A stretch of DNA of 64,000 nucleotides from Mycetocola sp. (GTDB taxonomy: Bacteria > Actinomycetota > Actinomycetes > Actinomycetales > Microbacteriaceae). The stretch covers positions 1-64,000 of the forward strand of contig NZ_JAODMP010000067.1 of the NCBI RefSeq assembly GCF_025464835.1, read 5' to 3'. The translations under genes were made by a program, and so were the position numbers. Of the stretch, positions 34,591 to 44,443 are shown piece by piece. Below the pieces are notes generated by a model, which searched no databases, was not told the DNA's origin, and was given only the letters and a program-made list of their open reading frames with translations. The first letter of the stretch is position 1; every line of letters begins with the position of its first letter.

Positions 34591-36108
34591 ATGGACAACC
34601 GACTGGACTCCCTCACCAGCTGGCACGCCGAGTGGACCGGCCTCCGCGTCGGGGTACTCGGCCTCGGCGTCACCGGCTTCTCCGTTGCAGACACCCTCGC
34701 CGAGCTCGGAGCAGACGTCCTCGTCGTCGCTTCCAGGGCTGAGGACGCACGCGCCGGCCTGCTCGATGTGATCGGTGCCCGGCTGGTGAGGAGCGACCTC
34801 GATGCCCCGCCGGTGGAACTGCTCGCCCACCGGCCGGAGGTGCTCGTCGTCTCGCCCGGCTTCTCACCCGGCCACCCGCTGCTGGAGTGGGCCGCGGGGG
34901 CCGGCATCCCGGTGTGGGGAGACGTCGAACTCGCCTGGCGCGTACGCGACAAGGTCGGTACGCCCGCCGAATGGATTCTCGTCACCGGGACCAACGGCAA
35001 GACGACCACGGTTCAGCTGACGGCGGCAATGCTCGCCGAATCGGGATTGCGCGTGGCGCCGTGTGGCAACATCGGCGTACCGGTTCTCGACGCCATCCGC
35101 GACCCGCAGGGCTTCGATGTCCTCGTCGTCGAACTCTCCAGCTACCAGCTGCACTACCTCGCCGGACAGACGGGGCAGGACAAGGTCACTCCGTACTCCA
35201 GCGTCTGCCTCAACATCGCGGACGACCACCTCGACTGGCACGGCTCGCTCGAGGCTTACGTCGACGCGAAAAGCGAGGTGTACTCGCGCACCCGTGTCGC
35301 GTGCGTCTACAACCGCGCGGACCCGGTCACCGAAGACATGGTTCGCCGTGCGGATGTCTCAGAGGGCGCCCGCGCGATCGGGTTCGGTCTCGGCGTCCCA
35401 GGGCCGAGCGACCTGGGGGTCGTCGACGGAATCCTCGTCGACAGGGCCTTCCTCGATGATCGGCTGACCTCCGCGCTCGAGCTGACCACCGTCGACGATC
35501 TCGCCGCCGCCGGGCTGGCCGCGCCCCACATCGTCGCGAACATTCTCGCCGCGGCGGCGCTCGCCCGTTCCTTCGGTGTTCCGCCCGGCATCATCCGGCA
35601 GGCGCTTCTCGGTTTCTCACTCGACGCCCACCGCATTCAGCTCGTGCTCACCGCGGGCGGGGTCGGCTGGATCAACGACTCCAAGGCGACGAACCCCCAC
35701 GCGGCCGACGCTTCGCTGCGCTCATACCCGTCTGTCGTGTGGATCGTCGGCGGGCTGCTCAAGGGCGTCGACGTCGGCGACCTCGTCTCCCGCCATGCCG
35801 CGCGGCTCCGAGGAGCAGTGGTGATCGGCGTCGACCGTGCAGCCGTCCTCACGGCATTCGAGCGACACGCGCCAGAAGTCCCGGTGTTCGAGGTGACGGC
35901 GGATGACACTGGGGATGTAATGACCGAGGCCGTGAAGCTGGCGTCGGGGGTGGCGGCGTCGGGTGACGTCGTTCTCCTCGCCCCGGCCGCGGCATCCATG
36001 GACCAGTTCGCCGATTACGCCGAACGGGGCCGACAATTCAGTGAGGCTGTGCAGGAACGATGGGGAGGGTTGACCGATGAGCGCCCCGACGACCAGCCCA
36101 CCGCGTAG
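34591..36108 (+). CDS. murD: UDP-MurNAc-L-Ala:D-Glu ligase
   Basis: 505 residues from ATG 34591, two bases after the mraY stop (an in-frame GTG at 34573 would overlap mraY). Motifs: GLRVGVLGLGVTGFSVADTL (N-terminal Rossmann), VTGTNGKTTTVQL (ATP loop), ELSSYQLHY, NIADDHLDWHG and WINDSKATNPHA, all MurD hallmarks. It adds D-glutamate to UDP-MurNAc-L-Ala. Length is a little above the usual 440-480 because of C-terminal insertions. It overlaps ftsW by 32 bases. Confidence 0.97.
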   Translation: MDNRLDSLTSWHAEWTGLRVGVLGLGVTGFSVADTLAELGADVLVVASRAEDARAGLLDVIGARLVRSDLDAPPVELLAHRPEVLVVSPGFSPGHPLLEWAAGAGIPVWGDVELAWRVRDKVGTPAEWILVTGTNGKTTTVQLTAAMLAESGLRVAPCGNIGVPVLDAIRDPQGFDVLVVELSSYQLHYLAGQTGQDKVTPYSSVCLNIADDHLDWHGSLEAYVDAKSEVYSRTRVACVYNRADPVTEDMVRRADVSEGARAIGFGLGVPGPSDLGVVDGILVDRAFLDDRLTSALELTTVDDLAAAGLAAPHIVANILAAAALARSFGVPPGIIRQALLGFSLDAHRIQLVLTAGGVGWINDSKATNPHAADASLRSYPSVVWIVGGLLKGVDVGDLVSRHAARLRGAVVIGVDRAAVLTAFERHAPEVPVFEVTADDTGDVMTEAVKLASGVAASGDVVLLAPAAASMDQFADYAERGRQFSEAVQERWGGLTDERPDDQPTA

Positions 36109-37288
36109 CGACGACACCACCGTCTCCTCAGCCCGGATCCTGCTCGGACGAACCCTCGCCCCGCAGTCCCGCAATTACCTCCTTGTGCTCGGCACGACCC
36201 TGTTCCTCGTCGGGGTGGGCCTCGTCATGGTTCTCTCCTCCTCATCCGTCGACTCGTTCCTCGACAACAAGGGGTTCTTCGGCGGCTTCTGGAAGCAGGC
36301 GACTTACGCGGTCCTCGGCATTCCACTGATGCTTGTGATCAGCAGGATCCCGGTCAGCTTCTGGAAGCGCTGGGCCTGGCTCGTCCTCGCCGCCGGGCTC
36401 ATCCTCCAGATGCTCGTCTTCACCCCGCTCGGCTTCGACGGGGGCGGTAACCGCAACTGGATCGCCCTCGGGCCGATCAACGGCCAGCCATCAGAACTGC
36501 TCAAACTCGCCCTCGCGATCTGGCTCGGCGCCATCCTCGGGCGCAAGATGGAGCTGCTGTCGAACTGGAAACACGCATTGATCCCGGTGTTCCCCGTCGC
36601 GGCGATCGCCCTCGGCCTCGTGCTCGCCGGGCAGGACCTCGGCACGGTGGTCATCATGGCCGGTCTTGTGATCGGCGCCATGTTCTTCGCGAACGTCAGA
36701 CTCCGGTTCCTGGCTGTGCCGGTCGCCGCCGGACTTCTCCTCTTCGTGGTCATGGCGATCCTCAGCCCCAACCGCATGGCCCGGATCATGACGTTCCTCG
36801 ACGACGAGTGCCTCGACTACGAGAACCTCTGCTGGCAGCCGCTGCACGGCACATGGGCACTCGCCAACGGGGGAGTATTCGGCCTCGGTCTCGGCAACTC
36901 GCGCGAGAAGTACTCGTGGCTGCCCGCGGCGTCGAACGACTACATCTTCGCCATCATCGGTGAAGAGCTCGGCCTGATCGGCGCCGTCGTCGTCCTGGTC
37001 ATGTTCGTGCTGCTCGCCGTGGGTTTCGTCCGCATCATTCGCAGAAGCTCGGACCCGTTCGTGCGCATCACCACCGGCGCCATTCTGGTCTGGATCATCG
37101 GCCAGGCATTCGTGAACATCGGAGTCGTCCTCCGTCTGCTCCCGGTGCTCGGCGTCCCCCTCCCATTCATCTCAGCAGGAGGAACCGCTCTCTTGACCTC
37201 ACTCGCCGCCATCGGCATCGTTCTCGCCTTCGCCAGGGAGCAGGCGTCGCCTGCGCGTCCCGCACCTGAGGGGAGGTTCCGGTCGTGA
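36077..37288 (+). CDS. ftsW: Septal lipid II polymerase (SEDS glycosyltransferase)
   Basis: 403 residues, ATG 36077 with GGGAGGGTT ahead, inside the end of murD. About ten transmembrane helices of the SEDS fold. Hallmarks are NWIALGPINGQPSELLKLAL, AGQDLGTVVIMAGL, and the C-terminal VVLRLLPVLGVPLPFISAGG. It polymerises lipid II at the septum, paired with FtsI. The N-terminal ~30 residues are cytoplasmic and low-complexity. The stop overlaps the murG start as GTGA (37285-37288). Confidence 0.97.
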   Translation: MSAPTTSPPRSDDTTVSSARILLGRTLAPQSRNYLLVLGTTLFLVGVGLVMVLSSSSVDSFLDNKGFFGGFWKQATYAVLGIPLMLVISRIPVSFWKRWAWLVLAAGLILQMLVFTPLGFDGGGNRNWIALGPINGQPSELLKLALAIWLGAILGRKMELLSNWKHALIPVFPVAAIALGLVLAGQDLGTVVIMAGLVIGAMFFANVRLRFLAVPVAAGLLLFVVMAILSPNRMARIMTFLDDECLDYENLCWQPLHGTWALANGGVFGLGLGNSREKYSWLPAASNDYIFAIIGEELGLIGAVVVLVMFVLLAVGFVRIIRRSSDPFVRITTGAILVWIIGQAFVNIGVVLRLLPVLGVPLPFISAGGTALLTSLAAIGIVLAFAREQASPARPAPEGRFRS

Positions 37289-38361
37289 CCACGTACCTCC
37301 TCGCCGGCGGCGGAACAGCCGGCCATGTGAACCCGCTCCTCGCCGTCGCAGACGCCCTGACCGAGCGCGAACCGGACGCCGAGGTGTACGTCCTCGGCAC
37401 GAAGGAAGGGCTCGAAGCGCGCCTCGTCCCCGAACGCGGCTACGAATTGCTCACAATCGCGAAGCTGCCGTTCCCTCGGCGGATCACCAGGCAGGCGGTC
37501 GGCTTCGGGCCGCGATTCGCCGCTGCCGTCAGGAGCATCCAGTCGATGATCGCCGAGCACGGCATCGACGTCGTCGTCGGCTTCGGCGGCTACGCCGCTG
37601 CACCCGCCTACCTGGCAGCACGCCGCGCAGGCATTCCCATCGTCGTTCACGAGGCGAACGCGAAACCCGGTCTCGCAAACCGCCTCGGCGCCCGGCTCAC
37701 CCCGTTCGTCGGGGTCGCCTTCCACGGCACCAGGCTGCGGAACTCGCGGTTCGTCGGGATGCCGCTGCGCCGTGAGATCGAACGTCTCGACCGTGACGCG
37801 GCCCGCAAAGCCGGCAGGGAACTCTTCGGCCTCGCAGACGACAGGCCCACCCTCCTCGTCACCGGCGGCTCGCTCGGCGCCAGACGCGTCAACGAGACGA
37901 TCTTCGCGGCACGCCAGACGCTCGTCGACGCCGGCTACCAGGTCCTGCACATCGCCGGGGACAAGTCGGAGCTCAGCGACCCGGGAACCGAGCATTATCA
38001 CCTCCAGTCGTATTGCGATCAGATGGACCTTGCCCTGGCCGTCGCCGACTTCGCCGTCTCCCGCGCCGGAGCCGCGACCGTCTCGGAACTCTCGGCCCTC
38101 GGCATCCCCGCCGCGTACATCCCGTACCCGGTCGGCAACGGCGAACAGCGGTACAACGCTGCCGACGCCGTGAACGCAGGCGGCGCGGTCATCGTGCTCG
38201 ACGCGCGCTTCACCCCTGAGTGGATCGAGAAGTCGCTCGTCCCCCTCCTCATCGACCGGATGCGCGTGCAGGACATGGCTGTGCAGTCGCGGCTGATGGG
38301 GACCCTTGAGGGGTCCAGCCGGATGATCGACCTCATCTCCGAAGCGCTCGTGCGACGCTGA
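37285..38361 (+). CDS. murG: Lipid II synthase (UDP-GlcNAc transferase)
   Basis: 358 residues from GTG 37285. GT-B fold with the N-terminal glycine loop LAGGGTAGHVNPLLAV, a second loop VVGFGGYAAAPAYLAAR, HEANAKPGLANR, and the C-terminal UDP-GlcNAc site with VTGGSLGARRVN, SRAGAATVSEL and IPYPVGNGEQRYNA. It transfers GlcNAc to lipid I, making lipid II on the inner membrane face. It is followed by 66 bp with a TATAAC hexamer that might be an internal promoter before murC, though no -35 is clear. Confidence 0.98.
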   Translation: MTTYLLAGGGTAGHVNPLLAVADALTEREPDAEVYVLGTKEGLEARLVPERGYELLTIAKLPFPRRITRQAVGFGPRFAAAVRSIQSMIAEHGIDVVVGFGGYAAAPAYLAARRAGIPIVVHEANAKPGLANRLGARLTPFVGVAFHGTRLRNSRFVGMPLRREIERLDRDAARKAGRELFGLADDRPTLLVTGGSLGARRVNETIFAARQTLVDAGYQVLHIAGDKSELSDPGTEHYHLQSYCDQMDLALAVADFAVSRAGAATVSELSALGIPAAYIPYPVGNGEQRYNAADAVNAGGAVIVLDARFTPEWIEKSLVPLLIDRMRVQDMAVQSRLMGTLEGSSRMIDLISEALVRR

Positions 38362-38427
38362 CGCCCAGCCCGATGCGTTATAACTGAATCTTCCCCAGAG
38401 CCCACGGACCGAAAGAGAACACCCAGC

Positions 38428-39825
38428 GTGATCAAACCCGACTTCACCACCGAGATTCCGGACGAGCTCGGAACCGTGCACTTCGTCGGGATCGGGGGAT
38501 CAGGGATGAGCGGCATCGCCCGGCTCTTCCTCAGCGCCGGGCACACCGTCACCGGCTCAGACGTTCGCGACTCCGCCAACATCGAGGCTCTCCGTGAGCT
38601 GGGAGCCACGGTGAGCATCGGCCACGATGCGGCCAATCTGGGGAACGCGGACACCGTTGTGGTCACGAGCGCGCTCTGGCCAACGAATCCGGAGTACGTC
38701 CTCGCGAAGGAACGCAGCATCCCGGTCCTCCACCGGTCACAGGCTCTCGCCGCCCTGGTCAGCGGTCAGCGCCTGGTTGCTGTCGCCGGCGCACACGGCA
38801 AGACCACTTCGACCGGCATGATCGTGACCGGTCTGCTCGGACTGTCCGAGAGCCCCAGCTTCGTCAACGGCGGTGTGATCGAGTCCCTCGGCGTGTCAAG
38901 CGCACGGGGCACAGGTGACCTGTTCGTCGTCGAGGCGGACGAGTCGGACGGGTCTTTCCTGTTCTACGACACCGCCGTCGCCCTCATCACCAACGTCGAC
39001 GCCGACCACCTGGACCACTACGGGTCGCTCGAGGCGTTCGACGACGCCTTCGTGACCTTCGCCCAGAAAGCATCCGAACTGGTCGTCATCTCTTCGGACG
39101 ACCCTGGCGCCGTGCGGGTCGCCGCCAGGCTCGACGGTAAACGCGTGCTCACCTTCGGCGAAGCGCCGGACGCCGATGTGCGCGTGCATTCGATCAGCAA
39201 CGAAGGCCCGGTCTCGTTCATCGTGAGCTACGAAGGTCAGGACAACGGCACCACGCTGCGCGTCCCTGGCAGGCACAACGCCATCAACGCTGCGGGGGCT
39301 CTCGCCGTGCTCGTCGGTCTCGGTTTCGGTGCCTCAGAATCGCTCGCCGCCATCTCCGAGTTCGGCGGCACGGAACGCAGATTTGAGCTCCATGGCACCG
39401 TCGATGGAGTCAGCGTCTTCGACGACTACGCCCATCACCCCACCGAAGTCGCTGCCGCGCTCTCAGCGGCACGGACGGTCGTCGGCGACGGGCGCATCAT
39501 CGCCGTCCACCAGCCGCACCTGTACAGCCGCACCCGGCTGATGGCGGGGGAGTTCGCTGCGACGCTCGAAGCCCACGCCGATCAGACGGTTGTCCTCGAC
39601 GTTTACGGTGCGCGGGAGGACCCGGTGCCCGGTGTGACCGGTGAACTGGTCACCGGCCGGTTCGAGGATGCCTCCAGGGTCGCGTTCATCCCCGACTGGC
39701 AGGAAGCCGCCGACTACGTCGCCTCCATTGCACGGCCGGGAGACTATGTCATCACCCTCGGCTGTGGCGACGTCTACCGCATCGTGCCCCAGCTGCTCGG
39801 CTCGCTCACTGCTGCCAGGCGTTAA
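38428..39825 (+). CDS. murC: UDP-MurNAc:L-Ala ligase
   Basis: 465 residues from GTG 38428, with GAAAGAG upstream. N-terminal [20 protein letters not shown] loop [35 protein letters not shown] and C-terminal [19 protein letters not shown], with PHLYSRT, are the MurC hallmarks. It attaches L-alanine to UDP-MurNAc, the first peptide step. Normal length. The stop is only two bases before the ftsQ ATG. Confidence 0.98.
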   Translation: MIKPDFTTEIPDELGTVHFVGIGGSGMSGIARLFLSAGHTVTGSDVRDSANIEALRELGATVSIGHDAANLGNADTVVVTSALWPTNPEYVLAKERSIPVLHRSQALAALVSGQRLVAVAGAHGKTTSTGMIVTGLLGLSESPSFVNGGVIESLGVSSARGTGDLFVVEADESDGSFLFYDTAVALITNVDADHLDHYGSLEAFDDAFVTFAQKASELVVISSDDPGAVRVAARLDGKRVLTFGEAPDADVRVHSISNEGPVSFIVSYEGQDNGTTLRVPGRHNAINAAGALAVLVGLGFGASESLAAISEFGGTERRFELHGTVDGVSVFDDYAHHPTEVAAALSAARTVVGDGRIIAVHQPHLYSRTRLMAGEFAATLEAHADQTVVLDVYGAREDPVPGVTGELVTGRFEDASRVAFIPDWQEAADYVASIARPGDYVITLGCGDVYRIVPQLLGSLTAARR

Positions 39826-39827
39826 CC

Positions 39828-40769
39828 ATGAAACGGCCCTCAGGGTTCACCCCCCAGCGACCGTCGAATCCCGAGCCGAGCCGGCCGGACTCGTCGCGCC
39901 CCGGGGGGCAGGAGCGGCCAGGGCGCCCACAGGGCGAGGACGCACCCGCCGACCCCCTCCCTTTCACGCCGGTCGCCCAGGAGGAGCCGAGCCCGCCGGC
40001 CGAGCCGGTGCCGCCGAGGTTCCCGGATCTTCGCGAGGCCCAGAAGCAGCGCAGGCGCATCGAACGCGCGGAAGTCCGCCGATTCACCGCGGGGTCCAGG
40101 CGCAGGCGCAGGACCTGGCTGTCGGTTCTCGGCGGGATCGCCGGACTGGCGCTGCTCGTGTGCCTGCTCGCCTACACGCCGATCCTCTCGGTCAGGACGA
40201 TTCAGGTCGAGGGGGCGGAGCGGGTCAGCTCTGACGCCATCGTCGCCGATCTCTCGAGCCAGCTCGGCTCGCCGTTTCCGATGGTCGACGAGAGCGCCAT
40301 CAAGGCCGCACTGGTTCGTTATCCGCTGATCGAGTCCTATTCCGTTGAGGCCCGCCCGCCGAGCACCCTCATGATCCGGTTGGTCGAGCGCACACCGGTC
40401 GGCGCCGTCGACACCGGCGACGGATTCCTGCTCGTGGACGCCGCAGGAGTGGTCGTCGAGGCTGCGGCCGCCCGGCCGGGCGTGTACCCGCTCATCGCCG
40501 TCGACGGCGGGCTGAAGGCCGAGGGTTTCGCTCCCGCCGCCGCCGTGCTCAGGTCGTTGCCAGCAGACGTGTTCGCGCTCGTCGATACCGTCACGGCGAC
40601 CACCAAGGATGACGTGCGATTCACCCTGCGGGATTCAGACACGACCGTTGTGTGGGGGAGTGCGGAGGAGTCAGCGTTCAAGGCGTACACCCTCGTCGCG
40701 CTCATGAAAGCGCAACCGGATTTCACCGAATACGACGTCACATCCCCGGACGTCGCCGTCGTTCGCTGA
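39828..40769 (+). CDS. ftsQ: Cell division protein FtsQ/DivIB
   Basis: 313 residues. A long proline-rich cytoplasmic N-terminus (about 1-90) and a basic stretch (RRFTAGSRRRRRTW) lead to one transmembrane helix (about 99-118), then the POTRA domain beginning ILSVRTIQVEGAERVSSDAI and the FtsQ beta domain with RPPSTLMIRLVERTPVG. It links FtsL and partners within the divisome on the outer face of the membrane. Its low-complexity N-terminus is typical of actinobacteria. The 155-bp gap to ftsZ holds a hairpin (40802-40836) and a palindrome (40887-40903). Confidence 0.93.
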   Translation: MKRPSGFTPQRPSNPEPSRPDSSRPGGQERPGRPQGEDAPADPLPFTPVAQEEPSPPAEPVPPRFPDLREAQKQRRRIERAEVRRFTAGSRRRRRTWLSVLGGIAGLALLVCLLAYTPILSVRTIQVEGAERVSSDAIVADLSSQLGSPFPMVDESAIKAALVRYPLIESYSVEARPPSTLMIRLVERTPVGAVDTGDGFLLVDAAGVVVEAAAARPGVYPLIAVDGGLKAEGFAPAAAVLRSLPADVFALVDTVTATTKDDVRFTLRDSDTTVVWGSAEESAFKAYTLVALMKAQPDFTEYDVTSPDVAVVR

Positions 40770-40801
40770 GCGCGGCCGCCGAGAAAAATTCCCCGACTTC
40801 G

Positions 40802-40836
40802 CGACACGCGGAGCGTCATCCCGCGTTCGCGTGTCG
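40802..40836. other. Hairpin between ftsQ and ftsZ
   Basis: CGACACGCG (40802-40810) pairs with CGCGTGTCG (40828-40836) around a 17-nt loop. It has no T-run and lies 32 bp after the ftsQ stop. It could attenuate read-through from the dcw operon or mark an RNA processing site. Confidence 0.6.
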
Positions 40837-40886
40837 TCGCGCATAACGTCAGGTTCAAGAAATGCATACTGAGCATAACTTTAAGC

Positions 40887-40903
40887 CTTAACCTGAGGTT
40901 GAG
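40887..40903. promoter_or_regulatory. 17-bp palindrome upstream of ftsZ, candidate FtsR operator
   Basis: The sequence reads CTTAACCTGAGGTTGAG, symmetric at all but one base pair and the centre, with AACCT-G-AGGTT as core. It ends 21 bp before the ftsZ GTG. FtsR, a MerR-type activator of ftsZ in corynebacteria, is encoded at 9517. Assigning it to FtsR is an inference. Confidence 0.5.
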
Positions 40904-40924
40904 GGTTTCTACCGGAGGCCGGAC

Positions 40925-42109
40925 GTGACTACAAACCAGAACTACCTTGCCGTGATCAAGGTCGTCGGCATTGGCGGCGGCGGCGTCAATGCTGTCAATC
41001 GAATGATTGAGCTCGGCCTTCGCGGCGTCGAGTTCATCGCCATCAATACCGACGCGCAGGCGCTTCTCATGAGCGACGCCGACGTCAAGCTCGACGTTGG
41101 ACGTGAGCTCACCCGAGGACTCGGCGCGGGAGCTGACCCCGAGGTCGGCCGTCGTGCCGCTGAAGACCACGCCGAAGAGATCGAAGAGGCCCTGGCTGGG
41201 GCCGACATGGTCTTCGTCACAGCAGGGGAGGGTGGCGGAACCGGAACCGGCGGTGCCCCCGTCGTCGCTCGCATCGCCAAGTCGATCGGCGCGCTGACGA
41301 TCGGTGTCGTCACCAAACCGTTCGGCTTCGAGGGGCGCCGCCGCCAGCAGCAGGCTGAACTCGGCGTCGCGAAGCTCAAGGAAGAAGTCGACACCCTCAT
41401 CGTCGTCCCGAACGACCGGCTGCTCGAGATCAGCGACCGCGGCATCAGCATGCTCGAAGCGTTCTCGACGGCCGACCAGGTTCTCCTCGCCGGTGTCCAG
41501 GGCATCACCGACCTGATCACGACACCCGGTCTCATCAACCTCGACTTCGCCGACGTCAAGAGCGTCATGCAGGGCGCAGGTTCCGCGCTCATGGGCATCG
41601 GTTCGTCCCGCGGGGCCGACAGGGCGATCAAGGCAGCGGAACTCGCTGTCGCGTCGCCTCTCCTCGAGGCGTCGATCGAAGGCGCCCACGGAGTGTTGCT
41701 CTCGATCCAGGGTGGCTCCAACCTCGGCATCTTCGAGATCAACGACGCCGCCAGGCTCGTTCAGGAAGCCGTGCACCCCGAGGCCAACATCATCTTCGGT
41801 GCCGTCATCGACGACACCCTGGGTGACGAGGTACGGGTCACCGTCATCGCCGCGGGCTTCGACGGTGGCGAACCGCCGTCGCGTCAGAACGAGTCCGTGC
41901 GTGAAGCAGCGGCCAGCGCCGCCAGCGTGGCCGTAAGCGCACCGGCCGCCGCCATCGGCGGAAGCGACAAGCCTGCCGGCGGCGCGGTGCTCACCGAGAC
42001 GGCTCAGTCGTGGAAGGTGACCGAACAATCCCTCGCCACTCCGCCGGTGTCAGCCGACCCGGCGTTCGCCGAAGAGGACGAACTCGACATCCCCGACTTC
42101 CTCAAGTAA
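40925..42109 (+). CDS. ftsZ: Tubulin-like division GTPase FtsZ
   Basis: 394 residues from GTG 40925, with GGAGG ahead. N-terminal [17 protein letters not shown], the GTP loop [15 protein letters not shown], the T7 loop [11 protein letters not shown] and the [17 protein letters not shown] region are complete. A short disordered linker (about 318-385) leads to the C-terminal peptide ELDIPDFLK, which binds SepF and other membrane tethers. It polymerises into the Z-ring. It has its own 5' region, and the FtsR candidate site suggests separate control from the upstream mur genes. Confidence 0.99.
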   Translation: MTTNQNYLAVIKVVGIGGGGVNAVNRMIELGLRGVEFIAINTDAQALLMSDADVKLDVGRELTRGLGAGADPEVGRRAAEDHAEEIEEALAGADMVFVTAGEGGGTGTGGAPVVARIAKSIGALTIGVVTKPFGFEGRRRQQQAELGVAKLKEEVDTLIVVPNDRLLEISDRGISMLEAFSTADQVLLAGVQGITDLITTPGLINLDFADVKSVMQGAGSALMGIGSSRGADRAIKAAELAVASPLLEASIEGAHGVLLSIQGGSNLGIFEINDAARLVQEAVHPEANIIFGAVIDDTLGDEVRVTVIAAGFDGGEPPSRQNESVREAAASAASVAVSAPAAAIGGSDKPAGGAVLTETAQSWKVTEQSLATPPVSADPAFAEEDELDIPDFLK

Positions 42110-42111
42110 CG

Positions 42112-42819
42112 ATGCCGAACGGCGACGACCAGGCGCTCGACCAGCATTCGCTGGCCGAGCGCCTGGCGCGTGTCCAGGCGGGGATAGCGGATGCTGCTTC
42201 GGCCGCCGGCCGGCAGGCATCCGATATCACGACCATCGTCGTGACCAAGTTCCACCCGGTCGCGCTTGTTCGCGAACTGTACGAGCTCGGTGTTCGGGAC
42301 TTCGGAGAGAACCGGCACCAGGAGGCATCGGCAAAGGCTCAGGAACTCGCTGAGGTCCAGGACCTGTCCTGGCATTTCGTCGGCCAGCTCCAGTCGAAGA
42401 AAGCGAGGCAGGTGGCCGCATACGCCGACGTCGTGCATTCGATCGACCGGCCGGCGCTCGTCACGGCGCTCGGCGTGCAGAGCAAACGCCCGCTCGATTG
42501 CTTCGTGCAGGTGAACCTGACACGCGACCCTGCGCGCGGCGGTGTCGAGCCAGACGAGCTGCAGCCCCTCGTGCAGCAGGTTCTGGACACCCCGGCGCTG
42601 CGCCTGCTCGGTGTGATGGCTGTCGCGCCGCTCGGCGAAGAGCCGAGGCAGGCTTTCGCGCGACTCAGGGCGCTGTCTGAGACGGTCACGACTCTGGCCC
42701 CGGATGCCGACCGGATCTCGGCAGGAATGTCCCACGATTACCGCGAGGCGATCGCCGAAGGTGCGACACACCTTCGCATCGGGACCGCAATCACGGGTAA
42801 CCGGCCCGTCCCCGGTTAA
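42112..42819 (+). CDS. yggS: PLP homeostasis protein YggS/PLPBP
   Basis: 235 residues from ATG 42112, two bases after the ftsZ stop. TIM-barrel, alanine-racemase-like N-terminal fold; the PLP-binding Lys is in IVVTKFHP (about residue 44), followed by [31 protein letters not shown] and the C-terminal [20 protein letters not shown]. The protein carries PLP and balances vitamin B6 and amino-acid pools; it has no known catalysis. In the usual order a yfiH/pgeF gene stands between ftsZ and this one; here it is absent. Confidence 0.95.
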   Translation: MPNGDDQALDQHSLAERLARVQAGIADAASAAGRQASDITTIVVTKFHPVALVRELYELGVRDFGENRHQEASAKAQELAEVQDLSWHFVGQLQSKKARQVAAYADVVHSIDRPALVTALGVQSKRPLDCFVQVNLTRDPARGGVEPDELQPLVQQVLDTPALRLLGVMAVAPLGEEPRQAFARLRALSETVTTLAPDADRISAGMSHDYREAIAEGATHLRIGTAITGNRPVPG

Positions 42820-42856
42820 TGTTCTAGAAGTAGGAACCGCACAAACGGAGGTAGCG

Positions 42857-43363
42857 ATGTCCAACCCGCTGAAGAAGACCATGGTCTACCTTGGCCTCGC
42901 AGACGATGATCTCGAGTACGAGGAGAATCAGTCCACTGCTCCCGCCACGACCCCGCCGGCCGCGGTCCCGCACAACCCGTCGAACGCGAACACGCAGCCT
43001 CCGGCAGCGGTTCACAACCGTGCGCCTGTGACGCCGCTGCGCCGGCCGACGGCGACGAAGCAGGCGGCGCCTGTTGAGCTCAATGAGATCCTGACGGTTC
43101 ACCCCAAGCAGTACCGCGACGCACAGGTCATCGCTGAGACGTTCCGTGACGGAGTCCCCGTCATCATCAACCTCTCGCAGATGAGCGAAGGCGACGCCAA
43201 GAGGCTCATCGACTTCGCCAGCGGCCTGTCGCAGGGCCTCTACGGGAAGATCGAACGGGTCACCAGCAAGGTCTTCCTGCTGTCCCCGGCACACGTCGCT
43301 GTGCTCGGAGATGCCGGCGGCGCAGCCGCCGATGCAGAGTCCACCTTCTTCGCTCAGCCATAA
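42857..43363 (+). CDS. sepF: Membrane-anchoring Z-ring protein SepF
   Basis: 168 residues from ATG 42857, with CGGAGGT upstream. The N-terminal amphipathic segment ([20 protein letters not shown]) binds membrane. A Pro/Ala-rich linker follows, then the SepF domain (about 75-168) with [34 protein letters not shown] and [16 protein letters not shown]. It tethers FtsZ, via its C-terminal peptide, to the membrane and is essential in actinobacteria that lack FtsA and ZipA. No ftsA is seen in this cluster, as expected. Confidence 0.95.
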   Translation: MSNPLKKTMVYLGLADDDLEYEENQSTAPATTPPAAVPHNPSNANTQPPAAVHNRAPVTPLRRPTATKQAAPVELNEILTVHPKQYRDAQVIAETFRDGVPVIINLSQMSEGDAKRLIDFASGLSQGLYGKIERVTSKVFLLSPAHVAVLGDAGGAAADAESTFFAQP

Positions 43364-43370
43364 TTGACGG

Positions 43371-43673
43371 GTGGACTCCGTTCTTTCGTTTCTCCGAAAC
43401 ATTCTGTACTTCGCCCTCCTGCTGTATTTCTTCGTCATGTGGGCAAGATTCGGCCTTGATCTGGCTCGCTCGTTCAAGCCGCGTTGGCGGCCGACCGGCA
43501 CCGGACTTGTCGCCGCAGAGCTTGTCTTCTCGCTGACCGATCCTCCAATCCGGTTCTTCCGTCGCATCCTGCCCCCCGTGCGGATCGGCGCCCTCGCCCT
43601 GGATTTCGGCTGGAGCCTCACCATGTTGTGCGTCATCGTCGCGATGACGCTGGTGAACGCGCTCCTGCGCTGA
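43371..43673 (+). CDS. yggT: YggT-family membrane protein
   Basis: 100 residues from GTG 43371. Two hydrophobic segments (about 8-26 and 78-98) with FRRILPPVRIGALALDFG between, the YggT signature. The function is not firmly known; cluster position suggests envelope or division support. It follows sepF by 7 bp. The following 121 bp, up to divIVA, contain TATCCT near 43688 but no convincing full promoter. Confidence 0.9.
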   Translation: MDSVLSFLRNILYFALLLYFFVMWARFGLDLARSFKPRWRPTGTGLVAAELVFSLTDPPIRFFRRILPPVRIGALALDFGWSLTMLCVIVAMTLVNALLR

Positions 43674-43794
43674 TTTCCCTGGCGGGGTATCCTGTAAGTC
43701 TCGTGCCCAACCGTTTCTCTACCAGCAGCCGTTGCCGGTCTTTGCTAGCGTTGGCACGTCCATTCGAGCTCAATCAAGTAAGAGGTGGGAAGCC

Positions 43795-44409
43795 ATGGCG
43801 CTAACTCCGGAAGATGTAGTCAACAAGCAGTTCCAGCAGACCAAGTTCCGTGAGGGCTACGACCAGGACGAAGTCGATGACTTCCTGGACGAGGTCGTCG
43901 TCGAACTGCGTCGCCTGCTGCAGGAAAACACGGAGTTGAAGGCGCGCCTCGAAGGATCGGACTCCGGCGACACCCGCCAGGGCGAGACCGTCACAGAAGC
44001 AGCACCAGCGCCCGCCCCCGTGGCCTCGGCACCTGTCGAGCCCGCCACCTCCGCGCAGGACGACTCCGAATCCTCGTCGAGCCTGCTCCAGCTGGCCCGC
44101 CGTCTCCACGACGAGCACGTCCGTGAAGGCGCCGAAAAGCGCGACTCCCTCGTTGCCGAGGGCCACGCTACAGCGGCACGTGTCGTCGCCGAGGCTGAAG
44201 CCAAGCAGCGCGCGCAGATGAACATCCTCAACGAGGAGCGTTCAACCCTCGAGAAGAAGATCGACGAACTGCGTATCTTCGAGCGTGAGTACCGCCAGAA
44301 GCTGCGCGGCTACATCGAGAGCCAGCTCAAGGAACTCGACGCCAACGGCGGTCCGGGCACGCAGGGCGCGGGCTCCGGCTACGCGACCAGCGAAAAGTCC
44401 AAGGTCTGA
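43795..44409 (+). CDS. divIVA: Polar growth scaffold DivIVA (Wag31)
   Basis: 204 residues from ATG 43795, with AGAGGTGGGA ahead. The N-terminal DivIVA domain MALTPEDVVNKQFQQTKFREG, then YDQDEVDDFLDEVV, binds curved membrane. An Ala/Pro/Glu-rich linker (about 70-105) separates it from a coiled coil (about 105-185) ending ESQLKELDANG. It gathers at poles and directs tip growth and wall synthesis. In mycobacteria Wag31 is phosphorylated by PknA/B; the kinase at 22.6 kb could act on it. The stop is 34 bp upstream of the proposed lspA start. Confidence 0.97.
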   Translation: MALTPEDVVNKQFQQTKFREGYDQDEVDDFLDEVVVELRRLLQENTELKARLEGSDSGDTRQGETVTEAAPAPAPVASAPVEPATSAQDDSESSSSLLQLARRLHDEHVREGAEKRDSLVAEGHATAARVVAEAEAKQRAQMNILNEERSTLEKKIDELRIFEREYRQKLRGYIESQLKELDANGGPGTQGAGSGYATSEKSKV

Positions 44410-44443
44410 GTTCGCCGGAATCGACTTCGCCAGAATAAAGTTC

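Noticed and set aside
40337-42028. A 563-residue minus-strand open frame across ftsQ and ftsZ
   Set aside because: Antisense frames stay open in high-GC genes because of codon third-position bias; ftsQ and ftsZ are certain on the other strand.
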